Notes: generated from the sequence alone by a model not told the origin. Positions 26,537-36,178 are shown, counted from the first letter of the stretch. The stretch is DNA of 64,000 nucleotides from Trichormus sp. NMC-1 (GCF_001858025.1 NZ_LZQD01000003.1:100260-164259); one strand, 5' to 3'. A program made the numbers and translations.

Positions 26537-28687
26537 CTACAGATTTTTCACAATCGCCCCAAAATCAGCTAAAACACGGGCATGATTTCGCAGTAATCCC
26601 AGCAAATTTAACCGATTTCCCTTGATGTTTGCATCTGAGTCCATGACTAAAACGCTATCTTCACCATCAAAGAAGGTACTGACGGTGGGAGCGATTTTTT
26701 CCAGTGCGGCTATTAACAGTTGATAATTGCGGGTTTTTTGGGCTGCTTGAGTTTCGGGTACTAACTCAACTAAAGCGTTATAGAATGCAGATTCAGAAGA
26801 CTTTTGGAAGAGTTCTGGTTTCACAAGGGATTGTGGTTCTAGTTGCTGAAAGTCTAAATCTCCCTGTGCTGCGAGACGGGTAGAACGGTTAACGGTTTCG
26901 TAGATTTTATCTAATGTACCGTCTTTGCGGATTTGTTGTAAATAGAGAGCGCGATCGCGTACATCTAATAAATCCTGTAAAGCACGTTCTGTGTATTCTG
27001 GGTCATTTTCTCCCAAAACAGCATTTACCAAATCATAATCTAGCTGTTTTTCTTCTTGTAATAAGGTGCGGATACGTTGTAAGAAAAATTCTTGCAAGTT
27101 GGAAATTAAGGATTTTGCATCTTTGTGAAAAGTGGTGGCAAAATTTGTGGCTATTTGCTCAATTAAAACCACTAAATTAATTTGCAAATTCGCAAACCAA
27201 GTAATTTTGACTATGGAATTAGCCGCACGACGTAAAGCAAATGGATCAGATGAACCGGTGGGAATTAAACCTAAACCAAAGATACTCACTAAAGTATCTA
27301 ATTTGTCGGCTAAACTGACAACTTGACCTGTGAGAGTTGCGGGTAAGATATCACCTGCACCTGTGGGTAAATAATGCTCAAAAATTGCTTTTGCAACTTC
27401 GCTATTTTCCCCACTTGCTAAGGCGTATTTTTCTCCCATAATTCCTTGCAATTCTGGGAACTCATACACCATTTGCGTGACTAAATCTGCTTTACATAAT
27501 AATGCAGCTTTGTGAATATTCTCGCTTGTTGCTGCATCTAATTGTAATTGGTTGCTGATTTGTCCAGCAATATTTACGATTCTATCTACTTTGGCACGGA
27601 CAGAACCTAACTCTTCTTGGAAAGTGACTTTTTCTAATTGGGGTAAATAGCTTTCTAAAGGTTTAGCTAAATCAGCTTCATAGAAAAATCTGCCATCTGC
27701 TAAACGCGCTCGAATTACTCTTTCATTCCCGACAGCAATAATATCTGATTTGGTTGGATCACCGTTAGAAATTGTGATGAAATTCGGCAACAATTCATTA
27801 TTATCGTCATTTTTGAAGATGGGAAAATAACGTTGGTGCGTAACCATGACTTCTGTAATTACTTCAGTTGGTAATTGCAAAAATTCTGGTTCAAATTTAC
27901 CGATAACTGCGGAAGGATATTCAACAAGATTGATGATTTCTGCTAATAAATCTGGGTAAAAAACTGTATGTCCACCTGCTGTTTGGGCTGCGGCTTGGAC
28001 TTTTTGGGTGATGATTTTTTCCCGTTCTTCAGGAATGACAGTCACAAAAGCAGAACGGAGAGTATTTACATATTCTGTAGGGTGGGAAATGCTGACAGGT
28101 TCGGGATGTAAAACGCGGTGTGCTTGAGAGATTCTATTACTCTTCACAGTCTTTTCGCCATTCTTTAATTCTAACGGCAAAACATCCCCATCTAACAAAG
28201 CTACTAACCAACGAATGGGGCGAGAAAATCTTTCATCTCCGCTTCCCCAACGCATTAACCGCTTTCCTTCCAAATTCCAAACCCACTGGGGAACCAATTC
28301 TGTTAAAATTTCCGCAACAGGACGGCCAGCAGTCTTTTTCTGAACAAAGACAAAATCCCCTTTCTCTGTGGGACGAATTTCTAAAGCTGTGATTTCCACA
28401 CCTTGTTTTTTAGCGAAACCAATTGCTGCTGGTGTGGGTTTACCATCTTTAAAAGCTGCTTGTGCGGGTGGTCCCTTGATTTCTTCTTCCTTGTCGGGTT
28501 GTTGAGACGGTAAACCGGTGATTAAAACTGCTAAACGTCGGGGAGTACCATAAACCTCAACCGCTTCTGGAGTCAGACTATTTGCTTCCAGACTTTGGGG
28601 AATGCGCGATCGCCATTGTATGATGGCATTACGCAGAAAACTTGCAGGTAGTTCTTCTGTACCAACTTCTAATAAAAATGCAGGCAT
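26537..28687 (-). CDS. glyS: glycyl-tRNA synthetase beta subunit
   Basis: This is the beta chain of the bacterial alpha2-beta2 glycyl-tRNA synthetase, which charges tRNA-Gly. At 716 aa it is full length, beginning with the family hallmark [14 protein letters not shown]. Other expected blocks are present: [66 protein letters not shown] and [11 protein letters not shown]. The C-terminal part would hold the anticodon-binding region. The alpha-subunit gene (glyQ) is not in the window, as is usual in cyanobacteria where the two are unlinked. Confidence 0.95.
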   Translation of the reverse strand: MPAFLLEVGTEELPASFLRNAIIQWRSRIPQSLEANSLTPEAVEVYGTPRRLAVLITGLPSQQPDKEEEIKGPPAQAAFKDGKPTPAAIGFAKKQGVEITALEIRPTEKGDFVFVQKKTAGRPVAEILTELVPQWVWNLEGKRLMRWGSGDERFSRPIRWLVALLDGDVLPLELKNGEKTVKSNRISQAHRVLHPEPVSISHPTEYVNTLRSAFVTVIPEEREKIITQKVQAAAQTAGGHTVFYPDLLAEIINLVEYPSAVIGKFEPEFLQLPTEVITEVMVTHQRYFPIFKNDDNNELLPNFITISNGDPTKSDIIAVGNERVIRARLADGRFFYEADLAKPLESYLPQLEKVTFQEELGSVRAKVDRIVNIAGQISNQLQLDAATSENIHKAALLCKADLVTQMVYEFPELQGIMGEKYALASGENSEVAKAIFEHYLPTGAGDILPATLTGQVVSLADKLDTLVSIFGLGLIPTGSSDPFALRRAANSIVKITWFANLQINLVVLIEQIATNFATTFHKDAKSLISNLQEFFLQRIRTLLQEEKQLDYDLVNAVLGENDPEYTERALQDLLDVRDRALYLQQIRKDGTLDKIYETVNRSTRLAAQGDLDFQQLEPQSLVKPELFQKSSESAFYNALVELVPETQAAQKTRNYQLLIAALEKIAPTVSTFFDGEDSVLVMDSDANIKGNRLNLLGLLRNHARVLADFGAIVKNL

Positions 28688-28867
28688 AAGTCACTTAATT
28701 TCGTCAGTCAATTCCACCAGTTTACCTTGTCATTAGGCTGAAGTATGGGTTGTAGAACAGATGTGGCGGAATTTTATTTGTACTAAAACCTAAAAATCGA
28801 AATGATGTGAATTTCTGTATAATCCAGACGGTTGACATTTACATCATCTGTCAGAATCAGGATTGTA

Positions 28868-28893
28868 GGGTGGGTTACGCTTTCGCTAACCCA
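28868..28893. repeat. GTGGGTTA/TAACCCAC hairpin
   Basis: The hairpin GTGGGTTA-CGCTTTCGC-TAACCCAC has an 8-bp stem and is preceded by TGTAGGG. It lies 20 bp beyond the stop of the RTX reading frame. Similar GTAGGGTGGGTTA strings make up the MITE-like element at 62806-62954. Confidence 0.6.
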
Positions 28894-28913
28894 CCAAAAT
28901 CATCAACCACTAA

Positions 28914-30029
28914 TTAACTAAACAAGAAATTAGCACCAAACAGATTAACATTGAAATTAGCACTATTAAACCCAGATGTACCGGATAAAGTAGCTAATAA
29001 CTGACCAGTTCCAAAGCCAGAATTACCAATTGTGCCATCACCAATGCGTAGGAGAGTATTACTACCTGATGTCACCACATCAATATTAGCAATTCCTGTG
29101 AACTGGAATTTATCACCACCGACACCACGCACAAACTGAGTAATGGTATCTGCACCATCATTCAAAGCATACTTAACGATATCCACAGCATTATCGTTTA
29201 AACCTAAAGACAGGATATCGTTACCAAGACCACCAATTAAAGTATCTGCACCAGCATTACCATTCAGAGTATCGACACCTGCACCACCAGTCAAAGTATT
29301 AGCTGCTGCGTTTCCTGTAAGGACATTATTTAAGGTGTTACCTGTACCATTAATTGCAGCAGTTCCTTGTAAAGTCAGGTTTTCTAAATTGTTGGCTAAT
29401 GTGTAAGTTACAGTGCTGAAAACAGTATCAGTTCCTGCATTAGCCGCTTCAGTGATGATATCTCCTATATTATCAACATAGTAAGAATCATTACCAGCAC
29501 CACCAATCATGGTATCTGCACCTGTTTTACCATCAAGAATGTTAGCTGCTGTGTTACCTGTGAGGACATTATTTAAGGTATTCCCTGTACCCTTAATTGC
29601 AGAAGTACCTTTTAAAGTCAGTCTTTCTACATTATTAGCTAATGTGTAAGTTACAGTGCTGAAAACAGTATCAGTTCCTGCATTAGCAGCTTCAGTGATG
29701 ATATCTCCTATATTATCAACATAGTAAGAATCATTACCAGCGATGTTACCACAGGCTGGGGCGTTGAATCCTGCGGCTTGAAAAATGGCAGCAGTTAAGG
29801 CTGTGGTGGTGGTTTTACCGTTTGTACCGGTAATTCCTACCCAAGGAATATTTTGCAAATGTCGCCAAGCCAGTTCCATTTCGCCAATAGTTTCAATTCC
29901 TAGCGATCGCGCTTTGGCTAAAATAGGAATATCCCAAGGTACTCCAGGGCTGACAACTATTAATTGAGGTAAGTGATTAGTATCGAGGTTTGGGGAATGT
30001 CCTAAGTTGACGGTAATTTTTAAGGACAT
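28914..30029 (-). CDS. 3' part of the broken RTX gene, opening with a MurD fragment
   Basis: This 371-codon frame starts at an ATG just outside the inserted murD copy and reads about 93 residues of MurD (NLGHSPNLD ... GTNGKTTT ... PACGN), then switches to hemolysin-type Ca-binding repeats. These include [23 protein letters not shown] and a C-terminal RTX-protein end ([18 protein letters not shown]). The MurD part is in its original frame and joins the RTX part in frame, but the chimera has no natural precedent and is probably a by-product of the insertion. It overlaps the upstream frame by 53 bp in a different phase, so the original gene (28914-32124) is broken. Confidence 0.7.
   Translation of the reverse strand: MSLKITVNLGHSPNLDTNHLPQLIVVSPGVPWDIPILAKARSLGIETIGEMELAWRHLQNIPWVGITGTNGKTTTTALTAAIFQAAGFNAPACGNIAGNDSYYVDNIGDIITEAANAGTDTVFSTVTYTLANNVERLTLKGTSAIKGTGNTLNNVLTGNTAANILDGKTGADTMIGGAGNDSYYVDNIGDIITEAANAGTDTVFSTVTYTLANNLENLTLQGTAAINGTGNTLNNVLTGNAAANTLTGGAGVDTLNGNAGADTLIGGLGNDILSLGLNDNAVDIVKYALNDGADTITQFVRGVGGDKFQFTGIANIDVVTSGSNTLLRIGDGTIGNSGFGTGQLLATLSGTSGFNSANFNVNLFGANFLFS
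29741..30021. repeat. 281-bp exact copy of murD inserted in the RTX gene
   Basis: The segment is identical to 26029-26309. It replaces about 60-65 bp expected between NTLNNVL and [10 protein letters not shown] of the RTX repeats and shifts the frame, since 281 is not a multiple of three. No inverted ends or target-site duplication are visible. Only a few T residues are shared at the right junction, which fits templated repair or an assembly error, not transposition. Confidence 0.93.
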
Positions 30030-32124
30030 TATTTAAGGTGTTACCAGTACCATTAATTGCAGAAGTACCTTGTAAAGTCAGTCTTTCTACATTATTAGCT
30101 AATGTGTAAGTTACAGTGCTGAAAACAGTATCAGTTCCTGCATTAGCAGCTTCGGTGACGATATCTCCTACGTTATCAACATAGTAAGAATCATTACCCA
30201 AACCACCAATTAAGGCATCTGCACCTGTACCACCGTTGAGGGTATCATTACCATTACCACCATATAAATCATCATTGCCGGCTAAACCGTAGAGTGTATC
30301 ACTTCCATCTAAGCCGTCAATCCGATCTGCATTGGCTGTACCATTGAGAATATTGTTAGCTGCTGTCCCTGTAATGGGGTTTTCTGCAATGTTGTTAATA
30401 ATGATAGTGAGTTGTTTGTCGTAAAATAATCCACCTTGGTCTGTGGTACGAACTCGAATGCTATAACTATTTTTGCTTTCAAAGTTAAAACTAGCTTTGG
30501 TTTTGATTTGAGTACCACTGATGGTAAATAAACTGTTATTAGTTGCACCTGTACCACTAACTAAGCTATAGGTGAAAGTATTACCAGTATTTGGGTCAGT
30601 GGTGGTGAAGTTGCCAACTACTGTACTAATAGGTTGATTTTCGGCAATGCTGCTGTTAGATAGGGTGAGATTAGTTGGTGCTTGGTTTGTGATTGGGTTA
30701 GTAAATTCACTCACATCAATAATCTTTAAGCCACCTCCAGCATCAGCCAGATAAGCGTAGTTGCCTACTACTTGCACATCATTAGCATAGTGATTCGTAT
30801 CATAATTGCCGACGAGAGTGGGTGTGGCTGGGTTGCTGATGTTGATGATAGAGAGTCCTTTATCGAAATCAGCCACATAAGCGTAGTTGCCTACTATTAC
30901 CACATCATAAGCATAGCCATTCGTATCATAATTGCCGACGAGAGTGGGTGCGGCTGGGTTGCTGATGTTGATGATAGAGAGTCCTGAATCACCATCTGCA
31001 ACATAAGCGTAGTTGCCTACTACTTGCACATCCTCAGCATAGCCATTCGTATCATAATTGCCGACGAGGGTGGGTGCGGCTGGATTGCTGATATTGATGA
31101 TTTGCAGTCCTGAATAATAATCAGCCACATAAGCGTATTTGCCTACTATTACCGCATCCTCAGCATAGCCATTCGTATCATAATTGCCGACGAGGGTGGG
31201 TGCGGCTGGGTTACTGATATTGATGATAGAAAGTCCTGAATCACCATCTGCAACATAAGCGTATTTGCCTACTACTTGCACATCATAAGCATAGTCATTC
31301 GTATCATAATTGCCGACGAGGGTGGGTGCGGCTGGGTTACTGATATTGATGATAGAAAGTCCTGAATCACCATCTGCAACATAAGCGTAGTTGCCTACTA
31401 TTTCCACATCCATAGCATAGGAAGTATCATAATTGCCGACGAGGGTGGGTGCAGATGGGTTGCTGATGTTGATGATAGAGAGTCCTGAATTAGCATCAGC
31501 AACATAAGCGTAGTTGCCGACTATTTCCACATCTAAAGCATAGCCATTCGTATCATAACTACCGACTAATGTGGGTGCAAATACTCCCTGATAGGTGTTG
31601 AGGGTGTCTGCATCAAAAACAATATCCGACAAATAAGGTAGAGACGTTCCATGGAACGTCTCTACATCTGTGGGAATATTAACTTCTAACTCCCAATTTC
31701 CCCCTAATGCTGCATTTCCTGTTTTTGTTGCTGACGCGCTAATGGTTGCGTTGGTAATCTCATGTAATTTTCTAACAAATTCTTCTCCAGCATCCCCCGC
31801 AGCGACGTTACAACCATAAAGTAAGATACTTTTGCTTTGCCAACACTGCAATAATTCAGCATATTTATTGATGTTGTCTAAATTCAGTTGACCATTTCCT
31901 AAATACAAACATCCAGGAGAACCGTGAGAAACGATGTGAATATTGGTAATTTGGGGATGTTGTTGTAAAAATTCTGTAATTTCCTCGATTGCGTCTTTAT
32001 TTGGGGAAATAATGATTGTTTTTACTCCCTCAACAACTCCTGTCTGTAGGGTTTGGTAGTCGGAAACGGAGGAATCAATAAAGACAACTGTGGTTGTTTT
32101 ATAGAGTAAAGAGTTATTAAACAT
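29977..32124 (-). CDS. 5' part of DUF4347-LVIVD-cadherin-RTX surface protein
   Basis: This is the N-terminal part of a large secreted or surface protein. ATG 32124 ([11 protein letters not shown]) is preferred; the frame reaches a TTG at 32151. A DUF4347 domain spans about residues 10-165, with H67 in HIVSHGSPG and C105 in [11 protein letters not shown]. Seven LVIVD-type repeats of about 42 residues follow (near 190-480), each with [16 protein letters not shown] and [11 protein letters not shown] cadherin-like segment ([19 protein letters not shown]) and the first Ca-binding repeats ([15 protein letters not shown]) come next. There is no cleavable signal, as is usual for type I-secreted RTX proteins. 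The frame ends in the murD insert with [14 protein letters not shown]. Confidence 0.8.
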   Translation of the reverse strand: MFNNSLLYKTTTVVFIDSSVSDYQTLQTGVVEGVKTIIISPNKDAIEEITEFLQQHPQITNIHIVSHGSPGCLYLGNGQLNLDNINKYAELLQCWQSKSILLYGCNVAAGDAGEEFVRKLHEITNATISASATKTGNAALGGNWELEVNIPTDVETFHGTSLPYLSDIVFDADTLNTYQGVFAPTLVGSYDTNGYALDVEIVGNYAYVADANSGLSIINISNPSAPTLVGNYDTSYAMDVEIVGNYAYVADGDSGLSIINISNPAAPTLVGNYDTNDYAYDVQVVGKYAYVADGDSGLSIINISNPAAPTLVGNYDTNGYAEDAVIVGKYAYVADYYSGLQIINISNPAAPTLVGNYDTNGYAEDVQVVGNYAYVADGDSGLSIINISNPAAPTLVGNYDTNGYAYDVVIVGNYAYVADFDKGLSIINISNPATPTLVGNYDTNHYANDVQVVGNYAYLADAGGGLKIIDVSEFTNPITNQAPTNLTLSNSSIAENQPISTVVGNFTTTDPNTGNTFTYSLVSGTGATNNSLFTISGTQIKTKASFNFESKNSYSIRVRTTDQGGLFYDKQLTIIINNIAENPITGTAANNILNGTANADRIDGLDGSDTLYGLAGNDDLYGGNGNDTLNGGTGADALIGGLGNDSYYVDNVGDIVTEAANAGTDTVFSTVTYTLANNVERLTLQGTSAINGTGNTLNNVLKNYRQLRTFPKPRY
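30705..31585 (-). repeat. seven 126-bp in-gene repeats encoding LVIVD units
   Basis: Seven consecutive 42-codon units differ mainly at a few codons per unit. The TCGTATCATAATTGCCGACG string recurs on the plus strand. One unit lacks two codons (NYDTSYAM). High nucleotide similarity makes this tract prone to expansion, contraction and misassembly. Confidence 0.85.
31638..31665. repeat. perfect 28-bp palindromic repeat inside the coding sequence
   Basis: The arms GTAGAGACGTTCC and GGAACGTCTCTAC around AT form a perfect palindrome that encodes VETFHGTSL in the RTX protein, between the DUF4347 domain and the LVIVD repeats. The same 28 bp form the centre of the large palindrome at 32163-32684. Diverged copies are at 4695 and 45401. 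Confidence 0.93.
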
Positions 32125-32162
32125 ATTTATGATTTTTGCACCTGATAACAAAGTGTAGTTTT

Positions 32163-32684
32163 CTATTGCATTAAGATTATTAGGGGTTTATTCACTTAAA
32201 AAGGCGGTTAGAAACCGCAACTAAACAGGCTAAACCCACGATTTTGAAAAAGTTAATTTTTAAACCTTTTCGAGTATAGTATTACATCCGCTTAATTACT
32301 TGTCAAGAACCGGCATTGCTGAATTTAAATATGAAACTTTGCGTCTAACGCACTTTTGTGCTTCGCTGCGCTGGGGCGCGAAACCCATTGGACATCTCCG
32401 GTAAATATTGTAGAGACGTTCCATGGAACGTCTCTACAATATTTACCGGAGATGTCCAATGGGTTTCGCGCCCCAGCGCAGCGAAGCACAAAAGTGCGTT
32501 AGACGCAAAGTTTCATATTTAAATTCAGCAATGCCGGTTCTTGACAAGTAATTAAGCGGATGTAATACTATACTCGAAAAGGTTTAAAAATTAACTTTTT
32601 CAAAATCGTGGGTTTAGCCTGTTTAGTTGCGGTTTCTAACCGCCTTTTTAAGTGAATAAACCCCTAATAATCTTAATGCAATAG
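32163..32684. repeat. perfect 522-bp palindrome between the RTX gene and the metal ATPase
   Basis: Two 261-bp arms, 32163-32423 and 32424-32684, are exact reverse complements with no spacer; position i pairs with 64847 minus i. The first mismatch is at 32162/32685. The centre (32410-32437) is the 28-bp GTAGAGACGTT repeat. The arms contain a GCGGTT-AGA-AACCGC hairpin and a CTTCGCTGCGCTG string. They fill nearly all the space between the RTX start (39 bp away) and the ATPase stop (13 bp away). No ORF is present. Confidence 0.95.
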
Positions 32685-32696
32685 CTATTCATGTAT

Positions 32697-34625
32697 TCAC
32701 TTTTTCAACAATCTTAAACCACTCAAAGTCACTAATACCGTCGAACCTTCATGGCCGATAACACCCATAGGGAGGTTAATATTCCCGAAAAAGTTACCAA
32801 TCAAGAGTAAAACAATAAAACCCAAAGCTACAGTGATATTTTGTTTGATTATAGAGTGCGATCGCTTGCCCAATTTCATCGCCACCGCAATCTTTTCTAA
32901 ATTATCCGCCATCAATACTATATCTGCGGTTTCCAAAGCCACATCACTACCAGCCACACCCATTGCAATACCGACAGAAGCTTGCGCTAACGCAGGTGCA
33001 TCATTAATACCATCCCCCACCATAGCCACAGTCTGGTAATGTTTCTGGAGACTACGAATTACATCTAGTTTATCTTCTGGCAAAAGCGCTGCATACACTC
33101 GATCAATTCCCACCAACTTAGCCACAGTTTGGGCGGTTCTGTGATTATCTCCAGTTAACATGACAATTTCTTCAATTCCCAACTTCCGCAACTGGTGAAT
33201 AGTTGCAGCTGCTTCTTCTCTGACTTCATCTGCGATCGCAATTATACCCAAACAATTGGTGATTCCTGATTGGGAATTTTCCCTAGCTACCCAAACCACA
33301 GTTTTACCTTCATCTTCCCAACCTTGCGCCGTTTTTTGCAAACCTGCGGGCAAATAAGTCACATACTTTTTAATAAAAGCCCCATTTCCGACAATGATCT
33401 TCTGTTCATCTACTATACCAATAATACCCTGTCCTGGGATAGCTTGCGCCTCAATTGCCCGTTCCCATTTTAACTCAGCCGCAGCTTGAATAATTGCCTT
33501 AGCAATGGGATGTTCAGAAGCCGATTCTACAGATGCTGCTGCTGTTAATACATCATTGTGAGTAAATTCCTCAGATGCAATTACCTGAGAGACTTTTACC
33601 AATCCTGTAGTTAGAGTACCAGTTTTATCAAATGCGATCGCTCTAACTTTCCCCATCATCTCCAATTGAGAGCCATTTTTAAACAAAATCCCCCTTCTTG
33701 CACCATTAGCAATTCCAGATAGTAAAGTAGGCATTATCGCCGCCATTAAAGCACAGGGAGAAGCTACCACCAAAAAAGTTAAAGCCCGATAAATCGTAGT
33801 TTCCCAATCCCAACCCCAAATAAACGGCGGTAAAATTGCTAATAATATCCCCGCAATCACAATAAACCGCGCATAGCCCCGTTCAAATTTTTCGATAAAC
33901 TCTTGAGAAGGAGGTGCTTCTGTTTGCGCTTGTTCAACTAACTTAATTACCCGTTGAATTAAACTACTTTCCGCAGGTTTGTGTACTTGCAACTGTAACG
34001 CCCCATAACCGTTGAGACTACCTGCAAAAACTTCCTCTCCCACCGTCTTTTCTACAGGTAAAGATTCCCCCGTAATAGCCGCTTGATTTAAAGTACTGTA
34101 ACCAGATAAAATCACCCCATCAGTAGGAATTATTTCCCCCGGTTTCACAACTATTTCATCTCCTACCCGTAACTCCGAGATAGAAACCATTTCTTCAGTT
34201 CCTTGACGCAGAACCCGCGCTGTATCTGCTGTTAAACTCATCAAACTGCGGATACTGCGTTCTGTGCGACGCATAGCGTAACCTTCCAACGCGCCACTAA
34301 TAGCAAAAATGAGAATTAAAATCGCGCCATCAATAATTAGATGATACTCCTGTTTCCATAATCCCAAACTAGCAGCCCCTAGAGCCGCCACTATCATCAG
34401 CAAATCTACATCTAGTTCTTTTTCTTTCAAAAGAGTAGTTAGCCCCTCACGGGCGCTTTCATAGCCACCAATGACATAAGCCGCAGGTAACAGTAGCAAT
34501 GCCAAACCCAACCAGTTGAGATGTAAAGCAAACCAGCCGAGAAATAGCAGGAAACCACAAAGCATTGCGGCAACAGCGTCAGCGTGTTCTGTCGTGAATT
34601 GTTGAAACCGTTGGGGGTAGAGCAT
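32697..34625 (-). CDS. P1B-4-type heavy-metal ATPase (CoaT-like)
   Basis: This metal-exporting P-type ATPase of 642 aa lacks an N-terminal metal-binding domain. The transport-site motif is S289-P290-C291 (SPC, not CPC) and the last helix has HEGS (GVIGHEGSTV). Together these define the P1B-4 group, usually exporting cobalt, iron or zinc. D333 in DKTGT is the phosphorylated residue. The actuator TGES, the nucleotide-domain HP motif (ASEHPIAKA) and the hinge GDGINDAPAL are present. The promoter carries a MerR-type operator like that of cobalt-responsive coaT. Cobalt is the best guess for the substrate. Confidence 0.88.
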   Translation of the reverse strand: MLYPQRFQQFTTEHADAVAAMLCGFLLFLGWFALHLNWLGLALLLLPAAYVIGGYESAREGLTTLLKEKELDVDLLMIVAALGAASLGLWKQEYHLIIDGAILILIFAISGALEGYAMRRTERSIRSLMSLTADTARVLRQGTEEMVSISELRVGDEIVVKPGEIIPTDGVILSGYSTLNQAAITGESLPVEKTVGEEVFAGSLNGYGALQLQVHKPAESSLIQRVIKLVEQAQTEAPPSQEFIEKFERGYARFIVIAGILLAILPPFIWGWDWETTIYRALTFLVVASPCALMAAIMPTLLSGIANGARRGILFKNGSQLEMMGKVRAIAFDKTGTLTTGLVKVSQVIASEEFTHNDVLTAAASVESASEHPIAKAIIQAAAELKWERAIEAQAIPGQGIIGIVDEQKIIVGNGAFIKKYVTYLPAGLQKTAQGWEDEGKTVVWVARENSQSGITNCLGIIAIADEVREEAAATIHQLRKLGIEEIVMLTGDNHRTAQTVAKLVGIDRVYAALLPEDKLDVIRSLQKHYQTVAMVGDGINDAPALAQASVGIAMGVAGSDVALETADIVLMADNLEKIAVAMKLGKRSHSIIKQNITVALGFIVLLLIGNFFGNINLPMGVIGHEGSTVLVTLSGLRLLKK

Positions 34626-34661
34626 GAGATTTGTCTTGAGATAACTAATCTCACCTTAAAC

Positions 34662-34685
34662 CTTGACATTAATGTCAATGTCAAG
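34662..34685 (-). promoter_or_regulatory. MerR-family (CoaR-like) operator and promoter
   Basis: Perfect 9-bp arms CTTGACATT and AATGTCAAG are separated by 6 bp. On the minus strand TTGACA serves as the -35, and a TAAGGT -10 follows after 20 bp. The overlong spacing with a dyad between the boxes is the MerR-family hallmark, and this arrangement resembles the Synechocystis coaT promoter. The ATPase start is 37 bp downstream. No merR-type gene is adjacent. Confidence 0.75.
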
Positions 34686-34746
34686 AATGTGGGCTTTATT
34701 TTTTGTCGCTACAGCTTATATAGCCGTCCTAAATTAGTTGTAAACA

Positions 34747-34779
34747 AGATCCCCGACTTCTCTCAGAAGTCGGGGATCT
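34747..34779. repeat. GATCCCCGACTTCT hairpin, copy 1
   Basis: AGATCCCCGACTTCT and AGAAGTCGGGGATCT form a perfect 15-bp stem with a CTC loop. Related copies are at 42840-42870 and, with separated arms, at 54987-55051. Confidence 0.85.
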
Positions 34780-34894
34780 GAATCTTTTAGTGTTCACAAA
34801 TCAGAAAGGATTACTATATATTTGATTATATCTTTTGAATTCAAACGATATACTTATACTGGATATCAACATTTAAACCCTATTTAGCAACCTA

Positions 34895-35098
34895 TTAATT
34901 CATTTCTTTAGCTATAGCCTCTTTGAAGATTTCTTCTACATTTTTATATAAATTACCTATATCAATTAATTTATGCCTTTTTGTCCGTTCAACTCTTTTA
35001 TCTTCTAAATCTTTAAAGTGATCTACTATTGTGATTTTTGGTGATAGCTTCATTTTCGGGTTTTTTCTCTTTGAATTAAAAAGAGAATACCACTTCAC
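34895..35098 (-). pseudogene. N-terminal fragment of an ISAs1-family transposase
   Basis: The 67-codon frame contains SPKITIVDHFKDLEDKRVER and TKRHKLIDI, which resembles the start of ISAs1-type transposases (HFxxLxDPRxxRxxxHxLxDI). It then diverges and stops after 20 more residues. The DDE catalytic domain is absent. The first residues (MKWYSLFNSKRKNP) probably precede the original start at Met16. This is a relic of an insertion sequence with no terminal repeats recognised. Confidence 0.6.
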
Positions 35099-35260
35099 CC
35101 CATTTTATTGATTCTCCTATAAACGAAATTTACCATCAAATTTTTTCATATGTGTTTATTGAATTGATACCAACTTACTAGTGTTACCCTTTTTTTGTAT
35201 TCATATAAGTTGCATTTTGTCAAATTAAATTAGATGCGTTTCCCCTGCATTGAAGTGAGA

Positions 35261-35986
35261 TTAAATTTTTAGTTTTGCTAAACCCAAATAACGAATACCT
35301 TCTGGAGAAACGTCAAAACGACAGGGTAAGACTTCTAAACCTAGGTTGATAGCTTCCCGTAACAACTTACCATATATAGGATCTGTACTATCACCAGGGG
35401 CAAATTCTGGACAATCACCCCGATTGATAAAATACAGCATCACTCCCCTGTTTTGAGGTAAAAGTGCCATTAATTCCCGTAAATGCTTTTGTCCTCTTGT
35501 GGTTTCTGTGTCGGGAAACAGTGCTAAATTACCTTGTGTCCAAGTTGTATTTTTCACTTCTAAATAAATCGGAACTTGTTCATCACTTCCTGTTAAGAAA
35601 AAATCTATACGGCTTTTTTTATCTTGGCCATAAACCACTTCACCTTTAACTTGGCTATAGTCACCTAATTCTGGGAAAAGATGTTTTTCTAAAGCTAATT
35701 TTACGACTCGATTTGGTAAAGCTGTATTCACACCTACCCAAGTCGGTTCTATATCTTGTACTTGAATCAACTCTAATGTATAAGCTAATTTGCGATTAGG
35801 ATTATCACTTTTAGAAAGCTGTACTGCACTACCAATAGTTGAGACTCCAGTCATTGGCCCTGTATTAGGACAGTGTGCTGTTACTAATTCCCCTGAAGCT
35901 AGTTGAACATCAGCAAAAAAACGCTTGTAGCGTTTGAGCAAAATACCAGAATATAGTGTTGGATAGCGATAAAGCCAATCAGTCAT
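35261..35986 (-). CDS. sfsA: DNA/RNA nuclease SfsA
   Basis: This is a 241-aa SfsA family protein, described as a sugar-fermentation stimulation protein and related to nucleases. Family blocks seen are RYKRFFADVQL, VTAHCPNTGPM, YTLELIQVQ, VKGEVVYGQDKKSRIDFFL, IYLEVKNTTW, FPDTETTRGQKHLREL, and the C-terminal INRGDCPEFAPGDSTDPIYGKLL. The E-x-K of LEVKNTT fits the PD-(D/E)XK-like core. The gene is complete, with no operon partner. A MITE-like element begins just upstream at 36009. Confidence 0.92.
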   Translation of the reverse strand: MTDWLYRYPTLYSGILLKRYKRFFADVQLASGELVTAHCPNTGPMTGVSTIGSAVQLSKSDNPNRKLAYTLELIQVQDIEPTWVGVNTALPNRVVKLALEKHLFPELGDYSQVKGEVVYGQDKKSRIDFFLTGSDEQVPIYLEVKNTTWTQGNLALFPDTETTRGQKHLRELMALLPQNRGVMLYFINRGDCPEFAPGDSTDPIYGKLLREAINLGLEVLPCRFDVSPEGIRYLGLAKLKI

Positions 35987-36008
35987 TGTAATAAGTAAAT
36001 ATTTATTC

Positions 36009-36178
36009 TTAGAGGATGTTTGAAAAGTTGCAAATTATACTCTAAACCCCTCTCCAAACCTCTCCCCCACAGGGAGAGAGGCTTTGATTCTTACTCCCCT
36101 TCCCTGGTAGGGAAGGGGTTGGGGGTTAGGTTCTGAGACTTTTGATGTTACCAAAAATACTTTTAAAACATCCTCTTA
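36009..36178. mobile_element. MITE-like element with AGAGGATGTTT ends, copy 1
   Basis: This 170-bp element has ends TTAGAGGATGTTTGAAAAG and CTTTTAAAACATCCTCTTA, which are inverted repeats with few mismatches. It contains the common CCCCTCTCCAAACCTCTCCC and GAAGGGGTTGGGGGTTAGG blocks. A second copy lies at 37028-37218, on the other side of the dioxygenase gene. No ORF is inside. Confidence 0.75.

Noticed and set aside
29785-29967. 60-codon plus-strand ORF seen twice (also 26073-26255)
   Set aside because: Both are the antisense of the duplicated murD segment; their identity reflects the duplication, not a gene family.
30705-31585. Regular repeats suggestive of a CRISPR array
   Set aside because: The units are 126 bp, in frame, and encode LVIVD protein repeats. 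No short repeat and unique spacer pattern exists.
32163-32684. Palindrome as a replication origin or telomere-like end
   Set aside because: No DnaA boxes, iterons or protein gene for origin function is nearby, and the arms contain ordinary cyanobacterial dispersed repeats.
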